NCBI RefSeq assembly: GCF_003309065.1
Contig: NZ_POAF01000002.1
Location: forward strand, 372,001-436,000
DNA from: Glutamicibacter soli
Lineage (GTDB): Bacteria > Actinomycetota > Actinomycetes > Actinomycetales > Micrococcaceae
Length of the DNA: 64,000 bases
Direction of reading: 5' to 3'
A program made the translations under genes and the position numbers. The notes under the pieces are model-generated. The model saw only the letters and a list, made by a program, of their open reading frames with translations. It had not been told where the DNA came from and did no database searches. Positions 32,862-42,011 of this stretch are shown here, piece after piece (position 1 is the first letter of the stretch; every line of letters starts with the position of its first letter).

Positions 32862-34346
32862 CTACTTGGCCGCGTACGGATCAGCGATGCCGATGTACTG
32901 CACGGTGGTGTACTCGGCCAGGCCCTCGGCGCCGCCTTCGCGGCCGAGGCCCGACTGCTTCACGCCGCCGAACGGCGCCGCGGCGTTGGAGATGACGCCG
33001 GCGTTGAAGCCGACCAGGCCGAACTCGATCTGCTCTGCCACGCGGAACAGGCGGTTGAAGTCCTTGGAGTAGATGTAGGACGCCAGGCCGTACTCCGAAG
33101 CGTTGGCCAGCTTGATGGCGTGCTCCTCGGAGGTGAAGGTGGTCACCGGTGCCACCGGGCCGAAGATTTCCTGGCCCAGGATCTCGGCATCGTTGGCTAC
33201 GTTGGCCAGCACGGTCGGCTGGTAGAAGTAGCCCGGGCCCTCGACCGGCGCGCCGCCGACGATGGCGGTGGCGCCGTTGGAAACGGCTGCCTCAACCAGT
33301 GCGTGGACCTCGTCGCGGGCCTTTTCCTCGACCAGCGGGCCGACGGTGGAGTCGGCCTCGGTGCCGCGCCCCGGCTTCAGCGCCTTCATGGCGGCGGCGA
33401 ACTTGGCGGTGAATTCCTCGGCCACGTCCTGGTGCACCAGGAAGCGGTTGGCAGCGGTGCAGGCCTCGCCCATGTTGCGCATCTTGGCGGCCATGGCGCC
33501 CTCGACTGCAGCGTCCAGGTCGGCGTCCTCGAAGACGATGAACGGCGCGTTGCCGCCCAGTTCCATCGAGGTGCGCAGCACCTTGTCCGCGGCGTCCTTC
33601 ATCAGCTGCTTGCCCACCGGGGTGGAGCCGGTGAAGGACACCTTGCGCAGGCGGTCGTCCTGCATCAGCGGGCCGGAGATCTTCGAGGCCGAAGCGCCGG
33701 AGACCACGTTCAGCACGCCTGCCGGCAGGCCGGCTTCCATCATGGTGGCGGCGAACAGCTGGCTGGTCAGCGGGGTCAGCTTGGCTGGCTTGAGCACCAT
33801 GGTGCAGCCTGCGGCAACTGCCGGGCCGACCTTGCGGGTGGCCATGGCCAGCGGGAAGTTCCATGGGGTGATCAGCAGGCACGGGCCGACAGGCTTGTGC
33901 TGGACCAGGACCTTGTTCTTGCCCTCAGGGGTGGTGATGTAGCGGCCGTAGTGGCGCACGGTCTCTTCGGAGAACCAGCGCAGGAACTCGGCGCCGTAGG
34001 TGACCTCGCCGTAGGCCTCGGCCAGCGGCTTGCCCATTTCCAGGCTCATCAGCAGCGCGAAGTCGTCCTTGCGCTCGGTGACCAGGTCGAAGGCGCGGCG
34101 CAGGATCTCGGCGCGTTCGCGTGGAGCGGTCAGGGCCCATTCGGCCTGTACTGCATCGGCGGCGTCAAGGGCGGCCATGGCGTCTTCGCTGGTGGCGCTG
34201 GCCAAGGTCAGCAGCTTCTGTCCGGTGGCCGGGTCGAGCACGTCAAAGGTGCCGCCATCCGAGGCATCGCGCCATTCGCCGTTGATCAAAAGGCCGGTTG
34301 GCACCTTGGCGAGCAACTCGGCTTCGCGCTGAGCAGTAATCGACAT
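32862..34346 (-). CDS. gabD: Succinate-semialdehyde dehydrogenase [NADP+]
   Basis: 494 residues from ATG 34346 (AGGAG 8 bases upstream; the GTG two codons earlier is too close to it). Rossmann segment PWNFPLAMATRKVGPAVAAG, cofactor loop FTGSTPVGKQLM, general-base Glu in TSMELGGNAPFIVFEDADLD, and catalytic Cys in GEACTAANRFLV. These match GabD, which oxidises succinic semialdehyde to succinate in the GABA shunt and putrescine breakdown. Length matches the family. It has no local GabT or GABA permease partner; a link to the FAD amine oxidase at 22034 is possible but the genes are 9 kb apart. Confidence 0.92.
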   Translation of the reverse strand: MSITAQREAELLAKVPTGLLINGEWRDASDGGTFDVLDPATGQKLLTLASATSEDAMAALDAADAVQAEWALTAPRERAEILRRAFDLVTERKDDFALLMSLEMGKPLAEAYGEVTYGAEFLRWFSEETVRHYGRYITTPEGKNKVLVQHKPVGPCLLITPWNFPLAMATRKVGPAVAAGCTMVLKPAKLTPLTSQLFAATMMEAGLPAGVLNVVSGASASKISGPLMQDDRLRKVSFTGSTPVGKQLMKDAADKVLRTSMELGGNAPFIVFEDADLDAAVEGAMAAKMRNMGEACTAANRFLVHQDVAEEFTAKFAAAMKALKPGRGTEADSTVGPLVEEKARDEVHALVEAAVSNGATAIVGGAPVEGPGYFYQPTVLANVANDAEILGQEIFGPVAPVTTFTSEEHAIKLANASEYGLASYIYSKDFNRLFRVAEQIEFGLVGFNAGVISNAAAPFGGVKQSGLGREGGAEGLAEYTTVQYIGIADPYAAK

Positions 34347-34482
34347 ACGCACATCTCCTGAAACTCTAAATGAAGCTAATCTTCGTTGATCCCAACGCTA
34401 TTCTCGGCACGCTGGCGCTGTAAATCGCCCGTTGCACTACGAAAGCGCAGATTCATTGTGCATTCAGCCTACGCCAAGACGC

Positions 34483-35343
34483 CTATATTTCACTTTCCTT
34501 ACGTTCAGCCAAGACTGCCTCGTAAAGGTCTCGTTTTTTCACGCCGTGCTGCTCCGCCACGTCCGCGACTGCCTGCTTCATCCGGGTCCCGCCGTCGACC
34601 AGTTCCGCGACCTTGGGCAGCAGGTCCTCCATGGAGGCCGCTTCCGGTTCAGGAGCCCCCGACACCACCACCACGATTTCACCGCGAAGCCCTTCCAACG
34701 CCCAACGGTGCAGTTCACTCAGGCTGTCGCGGCGGACTTCCTCGAACTTCTTGGTCAGCTCGCGGGCCACGGCCGCCTGCCGGTCGCCGCCGAAGGCCTC
34801 GATCGCCGCTTCCAGGAAATCCGCGACGCGATGCGGGGCTTCGAAGAACACCATGGTGCGTTCCTCGTGCAGCAGCGCGTCCAGGCGCTTGCGGCGTTCG
34901 CCGGCCTTGCGCGGCAAGAAGCCCTCGAAGGTGAAGCGGCCGGTCGGCAAGCCCGACAAGGCCAGCGCGGTGAGCACCGCTGACGGGCCGGGCACCGCGG
35001 TGACGCGGATTCCCTCGTCCAGGGCGGCGGCCACCAACGGGTAGCCGGGATCCGAGACAGCGGGCATGCCGGCGTCCGAGACCACCAGGATGGTGGATCC
35101 GGTTTTGGCCAGCTCCAGCACCTCGGAGAGCTTGTGGGCCTCGTTGTGCTCATGCAAGCTCATGACCCGGGCGTTGATCTTCAGCCCCAGCGCGTTGGCC
35201 AGGTGGTGGAAGTTCCTGGTGTCTTCCGCAGCGATGATATCTGCGCTCACCATGATTTCCTTCAGGCGCGGTGACGCGTCGGACAAATTGCCAATGGGGG
35301 TGGCTCCCAGGACGATGACGCCCTCATTCTCTGAGTTCTGCAC
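34483..35343 (-). CDS. rsmI: 16S rRNA (cytidine1402-2'-O)-methyltransferase
   Basis: 286 residues, the family length. Tetrapyrrole-methylase fold: VIVLGATPIGNLSDASPR at the start, IIAAEDTRNFHHLANALG, VVSDAGMPAVSDPGYPL, VPGPSAVLTALALSGLPTGR and GLRGEIVVVVSG. It methylates C1402 in the decoding region of 16S rRNA, with RsmH. The GTG at 35343 is used because upstream in-frame starts would run into the divergent pmt gene; it has no clear Shine-Dalgarno, so a leaderless message is likely. Paired divergently with pmt. Confidence 0.93.
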   Translation of the reverse strand: MQNSENEGVIVLGATPIGNLSDASPRLKEIMVSADIIAAEDTRNFHHLANALGLKINARVMSLHEHNEAHKLSEVLELAKTGSTILVVSDAGMPAVSDPGYPLVAAALDEGIRVTAVPGPSAVLTALALSGLPTGRFTFEGFLPRKAGERRKRLDALLHEERTMVFFEAPHRVADFLEAAIEAFGGDRQAAVARELTKKFEEVRRDSLSELHRWALEGLRGEIVVVVSGAPEPEAASMEDLLPKVAELVDGGTRMKQAVADVAEQHGVKKRDLYEAVLAERKESEI

Positions 35344-35410
35344 ATTCTTTAGCCTACGCGAAGTAGGAAAAGCGCACATTCTCCCAAGCGCGCCGGTAGC
35401 ATGACTCTTG

Positions 35411-37021
35411 ATGAGCCCCACTGCCTTGCAAACCCCGGACACCGGTCACGTGCGATCAGCGCGCCAAGCCTTCACCTTGGAGAGCCTGAAACTGCGGTTG
35501 CTGACCGCGACGGCTCCCCGGGGGCCGCTGATGTGGATCATTCCGCTGGCGGTCACGCTCATCGCAGGGCTGCTGCGCTTCATCAACCTCTCGCACCCCC
35601 ACATGCTTATCTTCGACGAGACCTACTACGTCAAGGACGCGTACTCGATGCTGCAAAGCGGCTACGAGCGCGAGTGGGAAGAAGACATCAACGAGCAGTT
35701 CATCGCCGGCGATCCGCGGCTGACCAACGAGCCATCCTTCGTGGTGCACCCGCCGCTGGGCAAATGGCTGATCGGCCTGGGCATGCTGCTCTTCGGGGAC
35801 TTCAACGGCATGGGCTGGCGCTTCTCCGCCGCGCTGTTCGGCACCCTGGCGGTCCTGCTGGTCACGCTCAGCGCCCGGCAGCTGTTCGGCTCGCACTACC
35901 TGGCAGGCATCGCCGGGCTGCTCATGGCAGTCGACGGGCACTCGATTGTCATGTCGCGCACCGCGCTGTTGGACATCTTCCTGATGTTCTTCATCAGCGC
36001 CGCGTTCTACGCGCTGCTCAAGGACCGCGCCCACGGCAGGCTGTCGCTGGCGAAAAAACTCGCGGTGCCCGCCGGCAACCGGCCCGACGACTTCCTGCTG
36101 ACCCGCGGCCCCATGCTCTGGTGGCGGCCGTGGCGGCTGGCCGCCGCGGTGATGCTCGGCTGCGCGGTCGGCGTGAAATGGTCGGCGCTCTCCTTCGTCG
36201 CGGTGTTCTGCGTGATGGCCGTGCTGTGGGACTTCTCCGCACGGCGCACCGCCGGCATCCACAAGTGGTTCAGCTCCGCGCTGGCGCGCGACGGCATCTA
36301 CGCCTTCGCGACCATGATGCCGGTGGTCCTGCTGACCTACCTGTCCACCTGGGCCGGCTGGTTCGCCACCAACGGCGGGCGCTACCGGCACTGGGCCGAG
36401 GAGCATCCGGGCGAGGGAATCAGCTGGCTGCCGGCGCCGCTGCGCTCGCTGTGGGAATACCACCAGGCCGGCTACACCTTCCACACGGGCCTGGGATCCC
36501 CTCACGGCTGGCAGTCCTCCCCATGGACCTGGCCCTTCGCCGGACGCCCGGTGATGTTCTATTTCGAAGGCTACGACCAGGGCGTCAACGGGTGCGACGT
36601 CTCGCGCTGCACCGAAGTCATCACCGACCTGCCGAACCCGGTGATGTGGTGGGCCTGCTCGCTGAGCATGCTGCTGCTGATCCTATGGTGGATCGGCGCC
36701 CGCGACTGGCGGGCCGGGGCCATCCTCTCGGCCGGCGCCGCCGGCTTCCTGCCCTGGCTGATGTACCCCGAGCGCACCATGTATTTCTTCTACACCCTGC
36801 CGATGGTTCCGGCCATGGTCCTCGCGCTGACGTATATGATAGGGAAGTTCATTTCCAGCGATCCTCGCCGGGGCGCGGCTACACGCCCCCGGGTTGCCGC
36901 GGTCTCCGTGTTCCTGGCAGTTCTGCTGCTGGTTTCCGCCCTGTTCTGGCCGATCTGGAGCGGCGAGCTGATCGATGATGAGTACTGGCGTGCGCTGCGC
37001 TGGATCCCCAACTGGGGATAG
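35411..37021 (+). CDS. pmt: Dolichyl-phosphate-mannose-protein mannosyltransferase
   Basis: 536 residues. Motifs of GT39 family members: the first loop has MLIFDETYYVKDAYSMLQSG with the essential Asp/Glu, then multiple membrane helices (AGIAGLLMAVDGHSIVMSRT region, LLDIFLMFFISAAFYALLKD, LRLAAAVMLGCAVGVKWSAL), and late segments MPMVPAMVLALTYMIG and VSVFLAVLLLVSALFWPIW. It uses polyprenyl-phosphate-mannose to mannosylate secreted proteins at Ser/Thr, as in mycobacteria. ATG 35411 is chosen over a TTG one codon upstream. The divergent rsmI-pmt arrangement is conserved in actinobacteria. Confidence 0.9.
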   Translation: MSPTALQTPDTGHVRSARQAFTLESLKLRLLTATAPRGPLMWIIPLAVTLIAGLLRFINLSHPHMLIFDETYYVKDAYSMLQSGYEREWEEDINEQFIAGDPRLTNEPSFVVHPPLGKWLIGLGMLLFGDFNGMGWRFSAALFGTLAVLLVTLSARQLFGSHYLAGIAGLLMAVDGHSIVMSRTALLDIFLMFFISAAFYALLKDRAHGRLSLAKKLAVPAGNRPDDFLLTRGPMLWWRPWRLAAAVMLGCAVGVKWSALSFVAVFCVMAVLWDFSARRTAGIHKWFSSALARDGIYAFATMMPVVLLTYLSTWAGWFATNGGRYRHWAEEHPGEGISWLPAPLRSLWEYHQAGYTFHTGLGSPHGWQSSPWTWPFAGRPVMFYFEGYDQGVNGCDVSRCTEVITDLPNPVMWWACSLSMLLLILWWIGARDWRAGAILSAGAAGFLPWLMYPERTMYFFYTLPMVPAMVLALTYMIGKFISSDPRRGAATRPRVAAVSVFLAVLLLVSALFWPIWSGELIDDEYWRALRWIPNWG

Positions 37022-37111
37022 TCCCCCGCTGCCGCCGCGCCCCACGCACCACCTAATGGCGCGGTTTTCCTATGGAACGCGTCACCAACGATGTCAAAGG
37101 AATCATCTTCC

Positions 37112-38953
37112 ATGCAAGAAGTGCACGTCGAGCAGCTGACGGATCTGGCGCCCGAAGTGAACGCCACCAACCTGCTCCTGGACCGCGTCGCGGCCTCCGG
37201 CGGGCAGGCCCTGTTCATGGTCCAGCGCTCGGGCACCTGGCATGAAGTGACCGCCGCCGAATTCCTGGCCGACGTCAAGCGCCTGGCCATGAAACTGGTC
37301 TCCGACGGCCTGCAGCCCGGCGGGAAGGTCGCCATCATCTCGCGCACCCGCTACGAGTGGGCGCTGGCAGAGGAAGCCATCTGGTTCGCCGGCGGCGTCT
37401 GCGTGCCGATCTACGAAACCTCCAGCCCCTTCCAGATTGAATGGATCCTGCGTGATTCCGGGGCGCGTGTGGTGTTCGCAGAGGACCACGAGCTGCGCTC
37501 GCATGTGCGCCAGGCCGCAGCCCAGCTGGGCGAACCGGTCATCACCCACATGTTCGAAGGCTCCGACGGGTCGAACAAGGAGCTGATCCCCTCGGTGGGG
37601 CTGCACAAGCTGCTGGTCGACCAGCACGAGGTCGATGAGCAGCTCATCGAGCAGCGCCGCGCGTCGATGAAGCTGTCAGATACCGCGACGATGGTCTATA
37701 CCTCCGGCACCACCGGACGCCCCAAGGGCTGCAACATGACCCACGCGAACTTCGCGCTGGTGGCGCACAACCTGGCGGCGCACATGGAAGACATCCTGGG
37801 CGAGCGCCGCCGCACGCTGATGTTCCTGCCGCTGGCCCATGTGCTGGCCCGCGCCGTCCAGCAGACCTGCATCCACGGCGGGACCGTCATCGCGCATTCG
37901 AATTCCACCGCCACCCTGGCCCAGGACATGGCAGCGATCAAGCCGGGCTTCCTGCTGGCAGTCCCGCGCGTGTTCGAGAAGATCCGCACCACCGCGCTGT
38001 CCACGGCCGAGGCGAGCGGCAAGGGCGAGTTGTTCCTGAAAGCCGAGCAGACCGCCATCGAGGTCTCCCGGATCCGCGATGCCAAGGCCCGCGGGCAGAA
38101 GGCCCGCATGCCGCTGGGGCTGCGCGCCCGCTATGCGCTGTTCAGCAAGGTCCTCTACCCGAAGCTGCGCGCGGTCTTCGGGGGCGAGTGCGGCTACGCG
38201 ATCTCCGGGGCCAGCGCGTTGAATGAGGAACTGGCGCACTTCTTCCGCGGGGCAGGCATCCAGCTGGTCGAAGGTTACGGCCTGACCGAGACCACCGCCC
38301 CGGCCACCGTCAACCAGGCCACCCGCACCCGGGTCGGCACCGTGGGCCGCCCGATCCCGGGCACCAGCGTCCGGATCGCCGAGGACGGGGAAATTCTGAT
38401 CAAGGGCATCGGCGTCTTCGCCGGCTACCACCAGAACCCCGCAGCCACCGCCGAGGCCTTCGACGCCGACGGCTATTTCAAGACCGGCGACACCGGCGTG
38501 CTGGACGAGGCCGGCTACCTGAAGGTCACCGGCCGCAAGAAGGAACTAATCGTCACCGCGGGCGGCAAAAACGTCTCCCCCGGCCCGCTGGAGGAAATGG
38601 TCCGCGCCGGGCGCATCGTGGCGCAGTGCGTGCTGGTCGGCGAGAACCGCCCGTTCATCGCCGCCATGGTGTCCCTGGATCCGGAGGAGCTGGTGCTGTG
38701 GGCCAAGGCCAAGGGGCTCGGTTCCATGTCGCTGGCCGAGGCCGCGGCCAACCCGCAGGTGATCCAGGAAGTGCAAAGCTACCTCGACCTCGCGAACTCC
38801 ACCGTCTCCAAGGCCGAGTCCATCCGCAAGTTCGTGGTGCTTCCGGTGGAGTTCACCGAGGAATCGGGGCACCTGACCAGCACGTTGAAGCTCAAGCGCC
38901 AGGACGTGCTGCGCGATTTCGCGCAGCACGCCGATGAGCTCTACCAGCGCTAG
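37112..38953 (+). CDS. AMP-forming acyl-CoA synthetase, long-chain (FadD15-like)
   Basis: 613 residues. ATP/AMP signature MVYTSGTTGRPKGCNMTHAN, A5 motif VEGYGLTETTAPATVNQATR, and late motif YFKTGDTGVLDEAGYLKVTG followed by RKKELIVTAGGKNVSP, in which a lysine beyond the window of this motif performs adenylation. Typical long-chain fatty acyl-CoA ligases have this layout. The start is set at ATG 37112 since AAAGGA lies 10 bases upstream; an ATG 7 codons earlier is possible. Activates fatty acids for beta-oxidation or lipid synthesis; substrate chain length is inferred from family resemblance only. Confidence 0.88.
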   Translation: MQEVHVEQLTDLAPEVNATNLLLDRVAASGGQALFMVQRSGTWHEVTAAEFLADVKRLAMKLVSDGLQPGGKVAIISRTRYEWALAEEAIWFAGGVCVPIYETSSPFQIEWILRDSGARVVFAEDHELRSHVRQAAAQLGEPVITHMFEGSDGSNKELIPSVGLHKLLVDQHEVDEQLIEQRRASMKLSDTATMVYTSGTTGRPKGCNMTHANFALVAHNLAAHMEDILGERRRTLMFLPLAHVLARAVQQTCIHGGTVIAHSNSTATLAQDMAAIKPGFLLAVPRVFEKIRTTALSTAEASGKGELFLKAEQTAIEVSRIRDAKARGQKARMPLGLRARYALFSKVLYPKLRAVFGGECGYAISGASALNEELAHFFRGAGIQLVEGYGLTETTAPATVNQATRTRVGTVGRPIPGTSVRIAEDGEILIKGIGVFAGYHQNPAATAEAFDADGYFKTGDTGVLDEAGYLKVTGRKKELIVTAGGKNVSPGPLEEMVRAGRIVAQCVLVGENRPFIAAMVSLDPEELVLWAKAKGLGSMSLAEAAANPQVIQEVQSYLDLANSTVSKAESIRKFVVLPVEFTEESGHLTSTLKLKRQDVLRDFAQHADELYQR

Positions 38954-38977
38954 GAATCGCTGTCCCGCAAAAGCAGT

Positions 38978-39014
38978 GAGGCTGGCCCACCACGATGCGT
39001 GGTGGGCCAGCCTC
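38978..39014. terminator. Hairpin between the acyl-CoA synthetase and DUF1461 genes
   Basis: Perfect 17-bp stem, left arm GAGGCTGGCCCACCACG, with 3-base loop ATG, between convergent stop codons at 38953 and 39039. No strong U tract. Confidence 0.85.
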
Positions 39015-39038
39015 CGTGCTTTGCAGCCTGCGTGCGGC

Positions 39039-40460
39039 CTAGTTGCCCAGTCCGAAGGCGCGGGCTTCCTGGCGCAGGCGCGCCGCTTCGCGGCGGCGTC
39101 CGGTGGGCCAGCAGGAGATCAGCACAATGACCACCGTCAGCAGGATCAGTCCGGCGACGGCCGCGGCCGAATCGATCCAGAACTGCTCCGGGTACAGGCG
39201 GATCAGGGTGTCGCTGAGCTTGAAGGTCCAGGTTCCCTCGGAGAAGAACAGCGCGTGGAAGTCGCTGAAGAATGACTGCCATCCCATGAACGCCATGGCG
39301 AGAAGCGCAGCGATCAGCACCAGGGTGGCGATGGCTCCGGAGAACAGCGCGCGGCGCACGCCGCCGGCGTAGCGCTTGGCCAGGTACCAGATGCCGATGA
39401 CCATCAGCACGGCCAGGCAGGCGCCCAGCACGTAGGCGAATCCGATCAGGTTCTTCACGTCCACCATGTGCTGGACTTCCCCGGCGGTGAACATGGCCGA
39501 GCCGGTGGGCAGCACCAGCCCCGAGAGGAACTCCGGGCCGGCGAAGTTGTTCAGGTAGTCGACCCCGTAGCTGCCGTAGGTCAGCCGTTCGGCGGCGCTG
39601 AACCCGTAGATGTCGTCGGGGAATCCAGGGCGCCCGTAGGACAAGGCCAGGAATCCGGGGGTCGCCACCAGGCGGATGGCGGCGATCAAGGTCAGGATCG
39701 GGAAGATCACCGCAACCAGGATCTGCGCCAGGCGGGCCATTGCGGGCTTGGAGTTCAAGGCGCGCTCACGGGCCACGCGACGCTTCATGGCGGCTTCCGA
39801 GGGCTCCTCTTCGGGGCCCGAGCTGCCGAAAACGCGGGAGCGGGCCTGGGCCACGGCAGCAGCGGTGGAGGCGTTGGATTCGTTCTGGGGTGCCACGGAC
39901 ACCGGCGGGACCACGGCGTCCGCCGCCGTGGCGGGGGCTGGGGCGGCCTGCGCTTTCGCAGCCTTTTCCGCCGCGATTTCGTGGGGCAGCTTGATCGCCC
40001 GGATGACGTCCTCCACCGGGGTTTCCGCCTTCGCGGAGGCCGCCGGAGCAGCTGCGGCGGCCGGCGCGGCCTTCACCGCTGGCTGCACGGTGGTCTTGGC
40101 CGCGGGCTTTGCTGGCGCCGCCGCTGCGGCCGGCTTGGCGGCAGCGGGTTTGGATTCCGCTGGCTTGGCCGCAGCTGCAGGTTTCGCCGGAGCAGGCTTC
40201 TGCGCCGGCTGCTCGGCTGGCTTGGCCGGTTCAGGCTTGGCGGCTTCCGGCTTGGCAGCGGGAGCGTCGCCCTTGATCACGGCCTTGGCAGCGGCCCGGC
40301 GTTCGGCCGCGGCCTTGGCCGCCGCGTCCGCCTGGGCCTTGTTCTTGTGCTCTTCCAGGCGAGCGGCCAGCTCTTCGGCCTTCTGGCTCAGCGAGGCCTT
40401 GGGCATCTGCGTGGTTCCGGGATCCGGGGCCCCTACGGGGTCCTTCGCAGCCTCAGCCAT
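39039..40460 (-). CDS. TIGR01906/DUF1461 integral membrane protein with a long Ala/Lys/Pro tail
   Basis: 473 residues from ATG 40460 (AGGAGG 7 bases upstream). Residues about 1-240 are low-complexity and strongly Ala/Lys/Pro/Glu (blocks such as AKPEAAKPEPAKPAEQPAQK). The DUF1461 part starts at about residue 245: membrane helix ILVAVIFPILTLIAAIRLVA, then YGRPGFPDDIYGFSAAERLT, HMVDVKNLIGFAYVLGACLA, further helices, and a charged end. DUF1461 has no known function. The tail is cytosolic by charge. A similar low-complexity region occurs in the DUF5719 gene at 42012, and both contain AKPEAAKPEPA. Confidence 0.78.
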   Translation of the reverse strand: MAEAAKDPVGAPDPGTTQMPKASLSQKAEELAARLEEHKNKAQADAAAKAAAERRAAAKAVIKGDAPAAKPEAAKPEPAKPAEQPAQKPAPAKPAAAAKPAESKPAAAKPAAAAAPAKPAAKTTVQPAVKAAPAAAAAPAASAKAETPVEDVIRAIKLPHEIAAEKAAKAQAAPAPATAADAVVPPVSVAPQNESNASTAAAVAQARSRVFGSSGPEEEPSEAAMKRRVARERALNSKPAMARLAQILVAVIFPILTLIAAIRLVATPGFLALSYGRPGFPDDIYGFSAAERLTYGSYGVDYLNNFAGPEFLSGLVLPTGSAMFTAGEVQHMVDVKNLIGFAYVLGACLAVLMVIGIWYLAKRYAGGVRRALFSGAIATLVLIAALLAMAFMGWQSFFSDFHALFFSEGTWTFKLSDTLIRLYPEQFWIDSAAAVAGLILLTVVIVLISCWPTGRRREAARLRQEARAFGLGN

Positions 40461-40737
40461 GAGGAGTCCTCCTGCAATTTGCGCGATCAAGTGATGTTTG
40501 GGGTGGCGTGCGGGCGTGGTGACAGGCCTCGCGCCTTTAGCATATCCAGCAGAAACTCGCATCCAGCGCATAGCCACACCTGATTTGGCCACCGGGTGCA
40601 CCACATGCGCAGTTCCGCGAGGACGCCTATCGTGCCGTGGAAACGCGAAAGCCGCCGCCCGGTTCCCCGCACGGGGTCCGTTGGCAGCGGCGGGCGCCCG
40701 CTACGGGGCGGCGCGTGGCGTGGTGCGTGGTGCGGCG

Positions 40738-41121
40738 CTACTGGTTGTCCGGGGCATCCGGCAGCATGGCCAGCCGCACGCGGGCATCGAAGCGCGGGCC
40801 GCGCGATTCGGCGGCATCCGGCTCGGCGATGGCTGCATGGCGCGGGGCGCGATCCCTTGGCCGGGGTTCACGGACGGCTTCGACCAGCGCGTTCAATTCG
40901 TCCTCGGGCTCGATGACATCCGGGATGGTGCCGCGGATCAGGCTCCACCCGCTGGGCACTGTCAACCGGTTGGCATGCCTCGCGCACAGGTCGTAGCAGT
41001 GGGGTTCCGGATAGGTCGCCAGCGGCCCCAACACCGCGGTCGAATCCGCATAAACGTAGGTGAGGGTTGCGCGGGCCGTTTCACGGCAGGCTGGGCGAGA
41101 GCAAATACGAAGACCATCCAC
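40738..41121 (-). CDS. DUF3499 protein
   Basis: 127 residues from GTG 41121. It starts VDGLRICSRPACRETARATL and contains YVYADSTAVLGPLATYPEPH with CYDLCARHANRL; the CSRPAC pair and the CxxxCxxH segment could bind a metal ion. Family role unknown. DUF3499 genes are conserved beside the zincin-like gene that follows divergently here (start 41189) and the whiB2/manA region, as in mycobacteria (Rv3258c/Rv3259). GGAGG precedes the GTG by only 2 bases, so the exact start is uncertain. Confidence 0.8.
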   Translation of the reverse strand: MDGLRICSRPACRETARATLTYVYADSTAVLGPLATYPEPHCYDLCARHANRLTVPSGWSLIRGTIPDVIEPEDELNALVEAVREPRPRDRAPRHAAIAEPDAAESRGPRFDARVRLAMLPDAPDNQ

Positions 41122-41188
41122 GCCCTCCAGTCTACTCGCGTCGGCGACGGTTGACCGGCAATTGGGTTCCCGGGGGTAGTCTGGAGGC

Positions 41189-41647
41189 ATGAACGCCAAA
41201 CTGCCGGATGAACCCAGCGGGCCACGCCGCAACCGGCATGGCAGGGGCCGGCGCGGGCCGTTGGTTCCCATGCACCTGCCGGCGTACCGCAACCGTCCCG
41301 AGCGCTTCGACGACGCGGTCATGGCCAGCGCCCAGCGCCTGGCCGAACGCTGGGAATCGCGGATGCTGAAAATCGATTTCCTCATTGAGCCGGTGCCCTC
41401 CGATACCCTGCTCTCCCAAGCCGAAGGCGCCGGCGAACGGGTGCCGCTGTCCTGCTCTCGCACGGCGACCGCGCATGACCGCGCCCAGATCACGATTTTC
41501 CGGCTGCCGCTGGAGCAGTTGGCCGCAAGCCCGGTGGAATTGGTGGATCTGGTGCACCAGTGCGTGGTGCACGAGGTATCCGAGCTATGGATGATCCCGG
41601 TGAGCGAAGTCGATCCCGACTACTTCCCCGAAGACCCGGATTTCTGA
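41189..41647 (+). CDS. Metallopeptidase-family (zincin-like) protein with degenerate active site
   Basis: 152 residues. The N-terminus is Arg-rich (RRNRHGRGRRGPLVPMHLPA), then ERFDDAVMASAQRLAERWES, ITIFRLPLEQLAASPVELVD, and the would-be zinc helix LVHQCVVHEVSELWMIPVSE followed by DPDYFPEDPDF. The expected HExxH is HEVSE here: the second His is replaced by Glu. Proteins of this group in actinobacteria often deviate from HExxH, so proteolytic activity is doubtful. Genomic pairing with DUF3499 is the strongest evidence that it is a functional gene (cf. Rv3259). Confidence 0.78.
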   Translation: MNAKLPDEPSGPRRNRHGRGRRGPLVPMHLPAYRNRPERFDDAVMASAQRLAERWESRMLKIDFLIEPVPSDTLLSQAEGAGERVPLSCSRTATAHDRAQITIFRLPLEQLAASPVELVDLVHQCVVHEVSELWMIPVSEVDPDYFPEDPDF

Positions 41648-41712
41648 CGCACCCAAGCCTTGGCGCGCGCCGGCGCGGAACTTACACTTGATGAACCGAT
41701 GAAAGGTTCGTC

Positions 41713-41916
41713 ATGGACAAGCTGGCTTTTTCGATTCCCGCTGATGACGGGTCGCAACCCGCCCAGGACGTGCAGCTGGTCCTCGAAGCATCACCGGGCG
41801 ACAGGATGCCCAGGTGCGCGGACACCGGCCAGCCCGGAAGCCTGGCATTGCTTGAGCCCCCGCACTTCGAATGCCTGGTTGTGGACGCGGCCGAATGCGA
41901 CGGCGACGGCGATTAG
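41713..41916 (+). CDS. Small acidic hypothetical protein, 67 residues
   Basis: ATG 41713 with GAAAGG 6 bases upstream. It begins MDKLAFSIPADDGSQPAQDV, contains ASPGDRMPRCADTGQPGSLA and a single pair of cysteines far apart (about residues 35 and 54), and ends in a very acidic tail (AAECDGDGD). Net charge is strongly negative. It sits between the zincin-like gene and a 21-bp hairpin in the place where relatives sometimes have a small Trm112-like gene, but the sequence is not Trm112. Codon use looks like the neighbouring genes. Function unknown. Confidence 0.6.
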   Translation: MDKLAFSIPADDGSQPAQDVQLVLEASPGDRMPRCADTGQPGSLALLEPPHFECLVVDAAECDGDGD

Positions 41917-41953
41917 CCCCGCTTCCCCGCCCTGCGGCGGGCGGCCTCCCGAG

Positions 41954-41999
41954 GCAGCACAGGGCCTGGAACCGTTGCCGGTTCCAGGCCCTGTGCTGC
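41954..41999. terminator. Perfect 21-bp hairpin between convergent genes
   Basis: Left arm GCAGCACAGGGCCTGGAACCG pairs without mismatch with the right arm; 4-base loop TTGC. Lies between stops at 41916 and 42012. Confidence 0.88.
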
Positions 42000-42011
42000 A
42001 GGAGGGGAATC

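Noticed and set aside
41713-41916. Trm112-like assignment for the 67-residue protein
   Set aside because: The Trm112 core (LLRCP...) is absent; only two distant cysteines are present.
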